From Janthinobacterium sp. (lineage in GTDB: Bacteria; Pseudomonadota; Gammaproteobacteria; Burkholderiales; Burkholderiaceae_D), in assembly GCF_009923995.1 (NCBI RefSeq), contig NZ_RFSK01000036.1, positions 1 to 60,780 on the forward strand: a DNA stretch of 60,780 nt. Direction: 5' to 3'. This document shows, in pieces, positions 26,253 through 37,533 of this stretch (the first letter of the stretch is position 1; each line of letters begins with the position of its first letter). The position numbers and the translations under genes are program-made. The notes beneath the pieces are model-generated. The model did not search any database. It was not told the DNA's origin and saw nothing but the letters and a program-made list of their open reading frames with translations.

Positions 26253-27701
26253 ATGCCTACACTACTCAGCAGTGCTTCCGCCGACCTGGACGCCGTCGTC
26301 GAATTCGACCCGGTCATCATCGGCAAGATGAGCCAGTCCGGCCCCCGCTACACGTCCTACCCCACGGCCGACCGCTTTCACGCCGACTTTGGCTACGGCA
26401 ATTTCCTCGAAGCGCTGGCCGCCCTGCGCATGCGCGGCGGCCGCCGGCCCCTGTCGCTGTACGTGCACGTGCCCTTCTGCGACACCCTGTGCTACTACTG
26501 CGCCTGCAACAAGATCATCACGAAAGACCGCAGCAAGGCGGCCACCTATCTCAGCTATCTGAAACAGGAAATCGCCATGCAGGGCAAGCTGTTTGCCGGC
26601 ATGAACCAGATCGAGCAGCTGCACTTCGGCGGCGGCACGCCGACTTACCTGAGCGAAAAGCAGATGGACGAGCTGATGGCGCACCTGCGCCAGCATTTCG
26701 AGTTCGCCTCCGACGAAGATGGCGAGTATTCCATCGAGATCGACCCGCGCACCGTGTCGCGCGAACGCGTGTTTTCCCTGCGCGCGCAAGGTTTCAACCG
26801 CATCAGCCTGGGCGTGCAGGATTTCGACGCCGACGTGCAGAAGGCCGTCAACCGCATCCAGCCCGAGGCGGAAACGGTGGCCATCATGCAGGCGGCGCGC
26901 GACGCGGGGTTCCGCTCGATCAGCATAGACCTGATCTACGGCTTGCCCAAGCAAAACCTGGAGACCATGACGGAAACCTTGCGCAAGGTCATCTCCGCCA
27001 GCCCGGACCGCATCGCCCTGTACCACTACGCGCACATGCCGCACCTGTTCAAGCCCCAGCGCCGCATCCTCGACGCCGACATGCCCGACAGCGCCAGCAA
27101 GCTGGCCATGCTGGGCCTGTGCATCGCGCGCCTGACGGCCGCCGGCTACGTCTACATCGGCATGGACCATTTCGCCAAGCCCACGGACGACCTGGCCGTG
27201 GCGCAGCGCCAGGGCCGTTTGCACCGCAACTTCCAGGGCTATTCCACGCGCGCGGAAGCGGACCTGATCGCCTGCGGCGTGTCGGCCATCAGCTCCGTCG
27301 GCGCCGTCTACAGCCAGAATGAAAAGACGCTGGACGCCTACTATGAAAAGCTCGACGAAGGCGTGCTGCCCATCGCCCGTGGCATCAAGCTCGATACGGA
27401 CGATTTATTGCGCCGTATCATCATCCAGATGCTGATGTGCAATTTCGAACTGTCGATCGCCACCATCGAGCAGGCGCACCCCGTGCAGTTCCGCAGCTAC
27501 TTCGCCAGCGAGCTGGAAAAGCTGCGCGAACTGGCGCGCGACGGCTTGCTTGTCATCGAGGAAGACTGGCTGACGGTGACGCCGAAAGGGCGCTTGCTGA
27601 TCCGCAATATCTGCATGGTCTTCGACCGCTACCTGACCCTGGCGCGCGCCAACGCCACGCCGGATGCGCCGCAGCCGCTGCGCTACTCGAAAACGGTGTA
27701 A
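26253..27701 (+). CDS. hemN: oxygen-independent coproporphyrinogen III oxidase
   Basis: A 482-residue radical-SAM enzyme for anaerobic haem synthesis. Seen: SGPRYTSYPTADRFH at the N-terminus, the cluster motif VPFCDTLCYYCACN (CxxxCxxC), HFGGGTPTYLS, SLGVQDFDADVQKAVNRIQP, and the C-terminal HemN region LIRNICMVFDRYL. It lies between the aer-like gene and the cco assembly genes, probably under the upstream FNR site, consistent with haem demand of the cbb3 oxidase. Length matches true HemN rather than HemW. Confidence 0.95.
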   Translation: MPTLLSSASADLDAVVEFDPVIIGKMSQSGPRYTSYPTADRFHADFGYGNFLEALAALRMRGGRRPLSLYVHVPFCDTLCYYCACNKIITKDRSKAATYLSYLKQEIAMQGKLFAGMNQIEQLHFGGGTPTYLSEKQMDELMAHLRQHFEFASDEDGEYSIEIDPRTVSRERVFSLRAQGFNRISLGVQDFDADVQKAVNRIQPEAETVAIMQAARDAGFRSISIDLIYGLPKQNLETMTETLRKVISASPDRIALYHYAHMPHLFKPQRRILDADMPDSASKLAMLGLCIARLTAAGYVYIGMDHFAKPTDDLAVAQRQGRLHRNFQGYSTRAEADLIACGVSAISSVGAVYSQNEKTLDAYYEKLDEGVLPIARGIKLDTDDLLRRIIIQMLMCNFELSIATIEQAHPVQFRSYFASELEKLRELARDGLLVIEEDWLTVTPKGRLLIRNICMVFDRYLTLARANATPDAPQPLRYSKTV

Positions 27702-27715
27702 GACCGCGCGATGCG

Positions 27716-28483
27716 ATGAATGCCCTGAGTCTCCTGCCGCTGTTCCTCGTCGGCCTGGCCGGCAGCGTGCACTGCATCGGCATGTGCGGCGGCATCGTCG
27801 GCGCCCTGTCGCTGGGCGGCGGTGCGGCGGCGCCCGGCCGTCCCGTGATCGCCATCGCCGTGGCGCGCCCCACGCTGACGACCACCTTGCAAGCGAACGT
27901 GCTGCGCGTGCTGGCCTACAACGGCGGGCGCATCGCCAGCTACATGCTGGCCGGGGCCATCGCGGGCGGCATCGCCGGCGCCGGCATGCTCAAAATTGCT
28001 ACGCTGCAAGTGGCCGGCTACTGGCTGGCCAACCTGATGCTCGTCGCCCTGGGCCTGTACCTGATGGATGCGTGGCGCGGCCTGGCCCGCCTGGAAGCGG
28101 CCGGCAACGTCCTCTGGCGCCGCGTGCGCCCCTTATTGAAACCCCTGATGCCGATGGATACCGTCGTCAAGGCGCTGGCCGTGGGCGGCCTGTGGGGCTG
28201 GGTGCCGTGCGGCATGGTCTACAGCGCCCTGCTGACGGCCATGCTGCAAGGCTCGGCCCTGCACGGCGCGGCCGCCATGGGCGCCTTTGGCCTGGGCACC
28301 CTGCCCATGCTGTTCGGCATGGGACTGCTGGGCACGCGCCTGCGCGCGCAGCTGCAGCGCCGTCCCGTGCGCCTCGCCTGCGGCGCGCTGGTGCTGGCCT
28401 TTGGCGTGCTGGGCCTGCTGCGCGCCGCCCATGGCGTGTCGCTGGGCTGGCTCGACGCCCTGTGCGTCACGGGCCATCCATGA
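27716..28483 (+). CDS. TauE/SafE-like (DsbD-type) membrane protein of the cbb3 cluster
   Basis: A 255-residue membrane protein with about six helices. The start MNALSLLPLFLVGLAGSVHC followed by IGMCGGIVGALSLGGG carries the His-Cys-x3-Cys-Gly-Gly motif of the 'sulfite exporter TauE/SafE' proteins found beside ccoI and ccoS. VGGLWGWVPCGMVYSALL holds the second conserved Pro-Cys-Gly. Related proteins are linked to copper handling or thiol transfer during oxidase assembly; the exact role is unproved. It starts 14 bases after hemN and ends 10 bases before ccoI. Confidence 0.8.
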   Translation: MNALSLLPLFLVGLAGSVHCIGMCGGIVGALSLGGGAAAPGRPVIAIAVARPTLTTTLQANVLRVLAYNGGRIASYMLAGAIAGGIAGAGMLKIATLQVAGYWLANLMLVALGLYLMDAWRGLARLEAAGNVLWRRVRPLLKPLMPMDTVVKALAVGGLWGWVPCGMVYSALLTAMLQGSALHGAAAMGAFGLGTLPMLFGMGLLGTRLRAQLQRRPVRLACGALVLAFGVLGLLRAAHGVSLGWLDALCVTGHP

Positions 28484-28493
28484 AAAGAACCGT

Positions 28494-30922
<2,429 letters not shown>

Positions 30923-30923
<1 letters not shown>

Positions 30924-31102
30924 TGGAAGCTCTCTACCTCCTCATCCCCTTGAGCGTCATCGTCGTCTTCATCGCCCTGTGGGTGTATTTCACGGCCTCG
31001 GACAGCGGCCAGTTCGACGACCTCGTCGGACCGGGCCTGCGCGTGCTGCAGGACGACGATACGACGGCCAAGCCGGCGCCCGGCGACGTGCCGCCCCCCT
31101 GA
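30923..31102 (+). CDS. ccoS: cbb3 oxidase maturation protein CcoS
   Basis: A 59-residue single-helix protein: EALYLLIPLSVIVVFIALWV, then FDDLVGPGLRVLQDDD. The Gln-Phe-Asp-Asp-Leu motif after the helix is the CcoS signature. CcoS is needed for cofactor insertion into cbb3 oxidase. Start overlaps the ccoI stop by one base. Confidence 0.93.
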
Positions 31103-31164
31103 TATTTTCCTGCGCGGCGGGCGCCTTGCGCGCCAGCGCCCGAGCCTCTGTTTTGCCCCAGATC

Positions 31165-31200
31165 AAGCCCTGCTTGCAGGGATCTTGCATGGCTTTTTTT
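31165..31200 (+). terminator. probable rho-independent terminator after ccoS
   Basis: An inner hairpin CCCTGC-TT-GCAGGG sits inside an outer AAGCC/GGCTT pairing that ends in seven T. Confidence 0.6.
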
Positions 31201-31258
31201 ACCCAGATCGCGTTTTAAATCCGTGCCACTTCACTACGCTTATTTCATCTGGGGAATT

Positions 31259-31272
31259 TTGATCCACATCAA
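31259..31272 (+). promoter_or_regulatory. FNR site of the ccoNOQP operon
   Basis: TTGATCCACATCAA, a perfect TTGAT-N4-ATCAA. A -10 (TACTCT, 31295-31300) puts the start near 31307, again centring the site at about -41.5. Confidence 0.88.
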
Positions 31273-31340
31273 AGTTTTTTAGCGGTCAAACACTTACTCT
31301 CTGGCCACCATCATAAATAGTAATTCCAGGGAGAGTCTTT

Positions 31341-32768
31341 GTGGATCAATCGCTGAACTATAACTACAAGATCGTGAAGCAATTCGCGGTCGCTACTGTG
31401 GTATGGGGCATCATCGGCATGCTGGTTGGCGTCATCATCGCCGCTCAGCTCGCCTGGCCTGCCCTGAACCTCGACATACCTTGGCTGACATACGGACGTT
31501 TGCGTCCGCTGCACACGAATGCGGTGATTTTCGCCTTCGGCATCTGCGGCCTGTTCGCCACCTCGTACTACGTGGTGCAACGCACCTGCCAGGTGCGCCT
31601 GTTTTCCGACAAGCTGGCCGCCTTCACGTTCTGGGGCTGGCAAGCCGTGATCCTGTGCGCCGTCGTCAGCCTGCCCATGGGCCTGACCCGCGGCAAGGAA
31701 TACGCGGAGCTGGAGTGGCCCATTTCCATCCTCATCGCCGTCGTCTGGATCGCCTACGCCATCGTGTTCTTCGGTACCTTGATCAAGCGCAAGGTCAAGC
31801 ACATCTACGTGGCCAACTGGTTCTTCGGCGCCTATATCCTGGCCGTGACGATTCTGCACGTGGTCAATGGCGCCGTCATGCCGGCCTCGTTCACCAAGTC
31901 GTATTCCGCCTATGCGGGCGTGCAGGACGCGATGATCCAGTGGTGGTACGGCCATAACGCGGTGGGCTTCATCCTCACCGCCGGCTACCTGGGCATGGTC
32001 TACTACTTCATCCCGAAACAGGCCGAGCGCCCCGTGTACTCGTACCGTTTGTCCATCGTCCACTTCTGGGCGCTGATCTTCACCTACATGTGGGCGGGCC
32101 CGCATCACCTGCACTACACGGCCTTGCCTGACTGGACGCAATCGATCGGCATGGTCTTCTCGCTGGTGCTGCTGGCACCGAGCTGGGGCGGCATGATCAA
32201 CGGCATCATGACGTTGTCGGGCGCCTGGCACAAGCTGCGCACCGACCCGATCCTGAAATTCATGATCGTCTCGCTGTCGTTCTACGGCATCGCCACCTTC
32301 GAAGGTCCGATGATGTCGATCAAGACCATCAATTCGCTGTCGCACTACACGGACTGGACCGTTGCCCACGTGCATGCGGGCGCCCTGGGCTGGGTGGGCT
32401 TCATCACCATGGGTTCCATCTACTACCTGCTGCCGCGCCTGGCGGGCCGCACGCAGATGCACAGCACGCGCCTGGTCGACGTGCACTTCTGGGTGGCCAC
32501 CATCGGCATCGTGCTGTACATCGCCGCCATGTGGATCGCCGGCGTGATGCAGGGCCTGATGTGGCGCGCGGTCAACCCGGACGGCACCCTGACCTACACC
32601 TTCGTGGAAAGCGTGAAAGCGACGTATCCGTACTACGTGGTGCGCGTGGCCGGCGGCCTGCTGTACCTGTCGGGTATGTGCATCATGGGCTACAACACCT
32701 GGATGACCTTGCGCGGCAGCAAACTCCCCGTCGCCCGCATTCCGGAACTGAACGCGGCGCACGCCTGA
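31341..32768 (+). CDS. ccoN: cbb3-type cytochrome c oxidase subunit I
   Basis: A 475-residue, 12-helix catalytic subunit carrying haem b, haem b3 and CuB. Ligands visible: [12 protein letters not shown] (low-spin haem His), [10 protein letters not shown] (CuB His), [15 protein letters not shown] (CuB His pair) and [14 protein letters not shown] (haem His). It starts with GTG at 31341 ([10 protein letters not shown]) after an AGGGAGAG ribosome site. It is the first gene of ccoNOQP and is preceded by a perfect FNR site. Terminal oxidase for growth at very low oxygen. Confidence 0.97.
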   Translation: MDQSLNYNYKIVKQFAVATVVWGIIGMLVGVIIAAQLAWPALNLDIPWLTYGRLRPLHTNAVIFAFGICGLFATSYYVVQRTCQVRLFSDKLAAFTFWGWQAVILCAVVSLPMGLTRGKEYAELEWPISILIAVVWIAYAIVFFGTLIKRKVKHIYVANWFFGAYILAVTILHVVNGAVMPASFTKSYSAYAGVQDAMIQWWYGHNAVGFILTAGYLGMVYYFIPKQAERPVYSYRLSIVHFWALIFTYMWAGPHHLHYTALPDWTQSIGMVFSLVLLAPSWGGMINGIMTLSGAWHKLRTDPILKFMIVSLSFYGIATFEGPMMSIKTINSLSHYTDWTVAHVHAGALGWVGFITMGSIYYLLPRLAGRTQMHSTRLVDVHFWVATIGIVLYIAAMWIAGVMQGLMWRAVNPDGTLTYTFVESVKATYPYYVVRVAGGLLYLSGMCIMGYNTWMTLRGSKLPVARIPELNAAHA

Positions 32769-32783
32769 TAGGAGCAAAAGCAA

Positions 32784-33398
32784 ATGAAATTTTCACATGC
32801 ATGGATTGAGAAAAACCCCTGGCTGCTGATCGCCCTGGTCACGGTGGTGATCAGCATCGGCGGCGCCGTCGAGATCGTCCCCCTGTTCTTCCAGAAGAGC
32901 ACGACGGAGCCCGTCGCCGGCCTGAAGCCGTATTCGCCGCTGCGCCTGGCGGGCCGCGATATCTACGTGCGCGAAGGCTGCTACAACTGCCACTCGCAGA
33001 TGGTGCGTCCGCTGCGCGCGGAAACGGAACGCTATGGCCACTATTCGGTCGCCGGCGAGTTCGTCTACGACCGTCCGTTCCAGTGGGGTTCCAAGCGCAC
33101 GGGGCCGGACCTGGCCCGCGTGGGCGCCCGCTACAGCGACGAATGGCACCGCACGCACCTGAACAACCCGCGCGACGTCGTGCCCGAGTCGAACATGCCG
33201 GCCTACCCCTGGCTGGCGAAGACCAAGCTGGTACCCGACGACATCATGCCGAAGATGCGTGCCCTGAAGCGCCTGGGCCAGCCGTACAGCGATGCGGAGA
33301 TCGCCGCCGGCCCCGCGCAGCTGCAGGACAAGACGGAAGAAGACGCCCTGGTCGCCTATCTGCAGGGCCTCGGTACATTAATCAAAACAAGGAATTAG
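32784..33398 (+). CDS. ccoO: cbb3-type cytochrome c oxidase subunit II (mono-haem c)
   Basis: A 204-residue membrane-anchored cytochrome c. One N-terminal helix (residues ~12-35), the haem-binding [13 protein letters not shown], and the axial-ligand methionine segment [10 protein letters not shown]. It passes electrons from CcoP to CcoN. It starts 15 bases after ccoN with a GGAG ribosome site. Length is normal. Confidence 0.97.
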   Translation: MKFSHAWIEKNPWLLIALVTVVISIGGAVEIVPLFFQKSTTEPVAGLKPYSPLRLAGRDIYVREGCYNCHSQMVRPLRAETERYGHYSVAGEFVYDRPFQWGSKRTGPDLARVGARYSDEWHRTHLNNPRDVVPESNMPAYPWLAKTKLVPDDIMPKMRALKRLGQPYSDAEIAAGPAQLQDKTEEDALVAYLQGLGTLIKTRN

Positions 33399-33399
33399 C

Positions 33400-33600
33400 A
33401 TGGCTATCGAAAACCTGTTTGACAGCGCCAGCAGCGTCATGACGGTGGTTTCCTTTACCACCTTCGTCGGCATCCTGTGGTGGACATTCAGCCGCAGCAA
33501 CAGCGACTTCGACGCGGCGGCGCGCCTGCCGTTCGCCGACGAGGCGCTCGACTACGCGGCCGATGTTGCGCCAGCACAAGAGGAGCGCAACCATGGCTGA
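33400..33600 (+). CDS. ccoQ: cbb3-type oxidase subunit CcoQ
   Basis: A 66-residue single-helix subunit (SVMTVVSFTTFVGILWWTFS) with an acidic tail. CcoQ stabilises the complex and is not catalytic. It sits one base after ccoO and overlaps ccoP by 8 bases, the usual N-O-Q-P order. Confidence 0.92.
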   Translation: MAIENLFDSASSVMTVVSFTTFVGILWWTFSRSNSDFDAAARLPFADEALDYAADVAPAQEERNHG

Positions 33601-34513
33601 CTTTACCAATGGCTTCTGGAATATCTACATCGTCGTGCTGTCCCTGCTGGGCATCATCGGCTGCGGCGTGCTGCTGTACTCGCAGTCGAAGGTGAAAGTG
33701 GCCGCCGGCGCCCCCGCCGACGGCACCACGGGCCACGTCTGGGACGAGGACTTGAAGGAACTCAACACGCCGATGCCGCGCTGGTGGATGTGGCTGTTCT
33801 ACATCACCATCGTCTTCGCGCTGGCCTACCTGTTCCTGTATCCGGGCCTGGGCACGTACGCAGGCAGCCTGGGCTGGAAATCCACGGGCCAGTACGAGGA
33901 AGAGCTGAAAAAGGCGGAAGCCGAATACGGCCCCCTGTTCAACAAGTACCTGGGCCAGGACTTGAAGACGGTGGCCGCCGATCCGCAGGCGCAAGCCATC
34001 GGCCAGCGCCTGTTCCTCACCTACTGCGCGCAATGCCACGGTTCGGATGCGCGCGGCAACAAGGGCTTCCCCAACCTGACGGACAGGGACTGGCTGTATG
34101 GCGGCGAACCCGACGTCATCAAGACCACCATCATGCACGGGCGCAATGGGCAAATGCCGCCGATGGGCGCTGCGCTCGGCTCCGAGCAGGATGTCGAGAA
34201 CGTGGCCCACTACGTGCTGAGCCTGTCCGGCTCCACCTCGGACCCCGTCAAGTCCGTGCTGGGCAAGGCCAAGTTCGGCGCCTGCATGGCTTGTCACGGT
34301 GCCGATGCGAAGGGCAACCAGATGCTGGGCGCGCCCAACCTGACGGACAAGATCTGGCTGTACGGCGGCAGCGCCGATACCATCATGGAAACCATCCGCA
34401 AGGGGCGCAACAACACCATGCCGGCCTTCAGCGATTTCCTCGGGGAATCGAAAGTGCACGTGCTGTCAGCCTATGTCTGGAGCCTGTCGAATCCCCAGAC
34501 GCCCGTGAAATGA
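33593..34513 (+). CDS. ccoP: cbb3-type cytochrome c oxidase subunit III (di-haem c)
   Basis: A 306-residue membrane protein. Two N-terminal helices (residues ~8-28 and ~63-83) flank the CcoP domain HVWDEDLKELNTPMPRWWMW; then come two cytochrome c domains with CAQCHG and CMACHG haem sites and methionine ligands in NGQMPPMGAAL and NTMPAFSDFL. It receives electrons from soluble cytochromes. Start at 33593 (MADFTNGFWN) overlaps ccoQ. Confidence 0.97.
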   Translation: MADFTNGFWNIYIVVLSLLGIIGCGVLLYSQSKVKVAAGAPADGTTGHVWDEDLKELNTPMPRWWMWLFYITIVFALAYLFLYPGLGTYAGSLGWKSTGQYEEELKKAEAEYGPLFNKYLGQDLKTVAADPQAQAIGQRLFLTYCAQCHGSDARGNKGFPNLTDRDWLYGGEPDVIKTTIMHGRNGQMPPMGAALGSEQDVENVAHYVLSLSGSTSDPVKSVLGKAKFGACMACHGADAKGNQMLGAPNLTDKIWLYGGSADTIMETIRKGRNNTMPAFSDFLGESKVHVLSAYVWSLSNPQTPVK

Positions 34514-34517
34514 CGTA

Positions 34518-35897
34518 ATGGAACCTCAAGTCATCAAGATGTATGCGGCCCGCGAGCAAATCTACCCTCGCGAGGCCAAAGGACGCTACGCTACCTGGCG
34601 ATGGGTATGCGTCTGGCTTACCCAGCTGGCGTTCTACGGCTTGCCGTGGCTGACCTGGAATGGCAGGCAAGCCCTGCTGTTCGATTTGACCACGCGCAAG
34701 TTCTACATTTTTGGCGTCGTGCTGTGGCCCCAGGATTTCATCTACCTGGCGGCCCTGCTGATCATCTGTGCCTATCTGCTGTTCCTCGTCACGGCCATTG
34801 CGGGACGGGTGTGGTGCGGGTTTTCCTGCCCGCAAACGGTGTACACGGAAATCTTCCTGTGGGTCGAACGCAAGATCGAGGGCACGCGCAGCGCGCGCAT
34901 GGCCCTCGACAAGCAGGGCCCTTCGCTGCGCAAGACGGCCAAGAAGACGGCCAAGCACCTGGCATGGGGCGCCATCGCCCTGTGGACGGGCTTTACCTTC
35001 GTCGGCTACTTCACGCCCATCAAGGAACTGGCGCACGAAGTGACCACCCTGAACTTCGGTCCGTGGGAATGGTTCTGGGTGCTGTTCTACAGCCTGGCCA
35101 CCTACGGCAACGCGGGCTGGCTGCGCGAGCAGGTGTGCAAGTACATGTGCCCCTACGCGCGCTTCCAGAGCGCCATGTTCGACCAGGACACCCTGATCAT
35201 CACCTACGATGCCAAGCGGGGCGAACCGCGCGGCGCGCTGAACAAGAAGGCGCCCGATGCCAAGCTGGGCGACTGCATCGACTGCACCCTGTGCGTGCAG
35301 GTGTGTCCGACCGGCATCGATATCCGCAACGGCCTGCAGTATGAATGCATCGGCTGCGCCGCCTGCGTGGATGCCTGCAACAGCGTGATGGACAAGGTCG
35401 ACCGGCCCCGTGGCCTGGTACGCTACAGTACCGACCACGCGATGGAAAACAACTTCAACTCGCAGCAGATCCGCCGGCGCGCCATGCGCCCGCGCGTGCT
35501 GATCTACACGTCCATCCTGGCCCTGATCATCATCGCCGTGTGTACCTCGCTGGCCCTGCGCACGCCGTTGAAGATGGACGTGATCCGCGACCGCGGTTCC
35601 ATGGGACGCGAAGTGGAGGACGGCATGATCGAAAACGTCTACCGCCTGCAGATCATGAACACCTCGGAGCAAAGCCAGCATTTCAGGATCAGCGTCTCCG
35701 GCTTGCCGGGCCTGACCCTGCTGACGCGCGACGAAGTGACCCTGCAGCCGACGGAAACCCTGGGCTGGCCCATCCGCCTGCGCGTGCCGCACGGCGTGGG
35801 CGAGAAGGGTTCGAACAAGATTGCCATCGAACTGCAATCGCTGGACGACCCGTCGCTGCATGTGCGGGAAAACGCGGTCTTCATCGTGCCACGTTAG
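34518..35897 (+). CDS. ccoG: cytochrome oxidase accessory protein CcoG (4Fe-4S ferredoxin type)
   Basis: A 459-residue membrane protein. Helices flank WCGFSCPQTVYTEIF and CKYMCPYARFQSAMF; two ferredoxin-like clusters follow (CIDCTLCVQVCPTG and CIGCAACVDACN), then a C-terminal Ig-like periplasmic domain (YRLQIMNTSEQSQHFRISV). CcoG/RdxA reduces Cu2+ to Cu+ for delivery to the oxidase. It starts 4 bases after ccoP. Confidence 0.95.
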   Translation: MEPQVIKMYAAREQIYPREAKGRYATWRWVCVWLTQLAFYGLPWLTWNGRQALLFDLTTRKFYIFGVVLWPQDFIYLAALLIICAYLLFLVTAIAGRVWCGFSCPQTVYTEIFLWVERKIEGTRSARMALDKQGPSLRKTAKKTAKHLAWGAIALWTGFTFVGYFTPIKELAHEVTTLNFGPWEWFWVLFYSLATYGNAGWLREQVCKYMCPYARFQSAMFDQDTLIITYDAKRGEPRGALNKKAPDAKLGDCIDCTLCVQVCPTGIDIRNGLQYECIGCAACVDACNSVMDKVDRPRGLVRYSTDHAMENNFNSQQIRRRAMRPRVLIYTSILALIIIAVCTSLALRTPLKMDVIRDRGSMGREVEDGMIENVYRLQIMNTSEQSQHFRISVSGLPGLTLLTRDEVTLQPTETLGWPIRLRVPHGVGEKGSNKIAIELQSLDDPSLHVRENAVFIVPR

Positions 35898-35998
35898 AAG
35901 GAAAGGCGGACGGGGAGCGGGTGCCCTCGCCGCCGCCACCAAGTTGCAGGAAGGTCAGTCCCCGCATGGGGACCGGCCGTTTACACAGGAGAAATACC

Positions 35999-36523
35999 AT
36001 GTCCGACAGTCTCAAGCTGCAAGCTCCCGTTGCCCCGTGGTACAAGCATCGCTGGCCATGGCTGCTGATGATCGGCCCCGGCCTGTCCGTCGTCGTCGGC
36101 AGCTGCATGGCGTATATCGCGTTTACGCAGCCCGACGCGCTGGTGGTGGGCGATTACTACAAGCAGGGCAAGGCCATCAACCAGGACTTGCGGCGCGATA
36201 CGGTCGCCAGCAACCTGGCGATGGATACGCGCCTGTCCTACGACGTGGCGCAGGCGCGCCTGAGCGGCTCCGTGCACAGCTTCGGCAAGGCTTACCAGGC
36301 GCCCTTGCAGCTGCACCTGGCGCATGCGACGTTGCCGGAGAAGGATATCAGGCTGCTGGTGCAGCCCGATGCGGCCGGCAATTTCTCGGTGGCCCTGCCG
36401 ATGCTCGAGCGCAGCCGCTGGCAGGTGCTGGTGGAAAACGACAAGCGCGAATGGCGCCTGTCCGGCATCTGGACCTGGCCCCTGCAGCGCAGCATCGCGC
36501 TGCACGCGGACGAGGAACTGTAG
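35999..36523 (+). CDS. ccoH: FixH/CcoH family cbb3 assembly protein
   Basis: A 174-residue protein with one N-terminal helix (WPWLLMIGPGLSVVVGSCMA) and a periplasmic beta-rich domain including VVGDYYKQGKAINQDLRRD, the conserved FixH motif. CcoH joins the ATPase CcoI to the maturing oxidase. It starts 101 bases after ccoG and faces fnr, whose stop is 2 bases away. Confidence 0.92.
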   Translation: MSDSLKLQAPVAPWYKHRWPWLLMIGPGLSVVVGSCMAYIAFTQPDALVVGDYYKQGKAINQDLRRDTVASNLAMDTRLSYDVAQARLSGSVHSFGKAYQAPLQLHLAHATLPEKDIRLLVQPDAAGNFSVALPMLERSRWQVLVENDKREWRLSGIWTWPLQRSIALHADEEL

Positions 36524-36525
36524 AC

Positions 36526-37284
36526 CTATTTGCAGGTATCCGTGCCGGCCGTGATGGCTTTCAATTTCGCGGGCTGCAGGATTTCAATTTCGCGGTTGGA
36601 GACGCGCAGCCAGCCTTCCTTCTTGAATTTCGACAAGAGCCGGCTGACGCTCTCGATGGTCAGTCCCAAGTAATTGCCGATTTCCTCGCGCGACATGCGC
36701 AGCTGGAAATTGCTGCCCGAATAGCCCCGCGCCTCGTAGCGCGACGCCAGGTTGACAATGAAGGCGGCAAAGCGCTGCGTCGCCTGCATATTGCCCAGCA
36801 ACAGCATGACGCTTTGCTCGCGCGTGATTTCCTGGCTCATCATGCGGTGAAAATGCCGCAGCAGGGTGGGCATATTGCCCAGCAATTGTTCCAGGCTGGA
36901 AAACGGGATTTCACACACTTCGCTGTCTTCCAGCGCCACGGCATTGCAGTGGTGGCGGTCGGCGCTGATGGCGTCCATGCCCAGCAGTTCGCCGGCCATC
37001 TGGAAACCCGTCACCTGTTCTTCGCCGCCCGGATTGATCTGGTACGTCTTGAAGTGGCCCAGGCGGATGGCGTACAGGTTCTGGAACGAGTCGCCGATGC
37101 GGAACAGCGAGGCGCCGCGCGCGACCTTGCGGCGGCGGCCGATGATCTGGTCGAGCCGGTCCATGTCGCCCACGTCGAGTCCCATCGGCAGGCACAATTG
37201 ATGCATGCTGCACGTCGAGCAGCGCGCACGCAACGCTTCCACGTTCACGGCGGGCACGGCTGGAGAGAGTAGCGCTTCTGTCAT
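36526..37284 (-). CDS. fnr: Fnr, oxygen-sensing Crp-family regulator
   Basis: A 252-residue regulator. Cluster ligands are Cys22, Cys25 and Cys31 (CSTCSMHQLC) plus Cys124 (SEVCEIPF), the same spacing as E. coli FNR Cys20/23/29/122, so it should bind a 4Fe-4S cluster and sense oxygen. The recognition helix LTIESVSRLLSKFKKEGWL has the Glu..Ser-Arg set that reads TTGAT. Two perfect TTGAT-N4-ATCAA sites in this window are its obvious targets. The start at 37284 follows an AAAAGGG ribosome site. Confidence 0.95.
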   Translation of the reverse strand: MTEALLSPAVPAVNVEALRARCSTCSMHQLCLPMGLDVGDMDRLDQIIGRRRKVARGASLFRIGDSFQNLYAIRLGHFKTYQINPGGEEQVTGFQMAGELLGMDAISADRHHCNAVALEDSEVCEIPFSSLEQLLGNMPTLLRHFHRMMSQEITREQSVMLLLGNMQATQRFAAFIVNLASRYEARGYSGSNFQLRMSREEIGNYLGLTIESVSRLLSKFKKEGWLRVSNREIEILQPAKLKAITAGTDTCK

Positions 37285-37533
37285 GTCAGACCCTTTTAGA
37301 AAATGCAATAACAAGTTTACTGCATAGTGCGTTGCCATGTGCCAATTTCACCGCAATTCACCGTAATTTCGCTGAATAAACGACGTCCGGCATTTAATTT
37401 TATGGCAACATCGTCAAAAGCCCGTTCCAGCGCGGAAAATTACGCGGCCTGCGCTTGCCAAGTTGAAGTATTGATAGGAAAATTCCTGACAGCATTATCT
37501 GCCGCCTGTGCCTCCGGGTACTCAAAGGAAATC

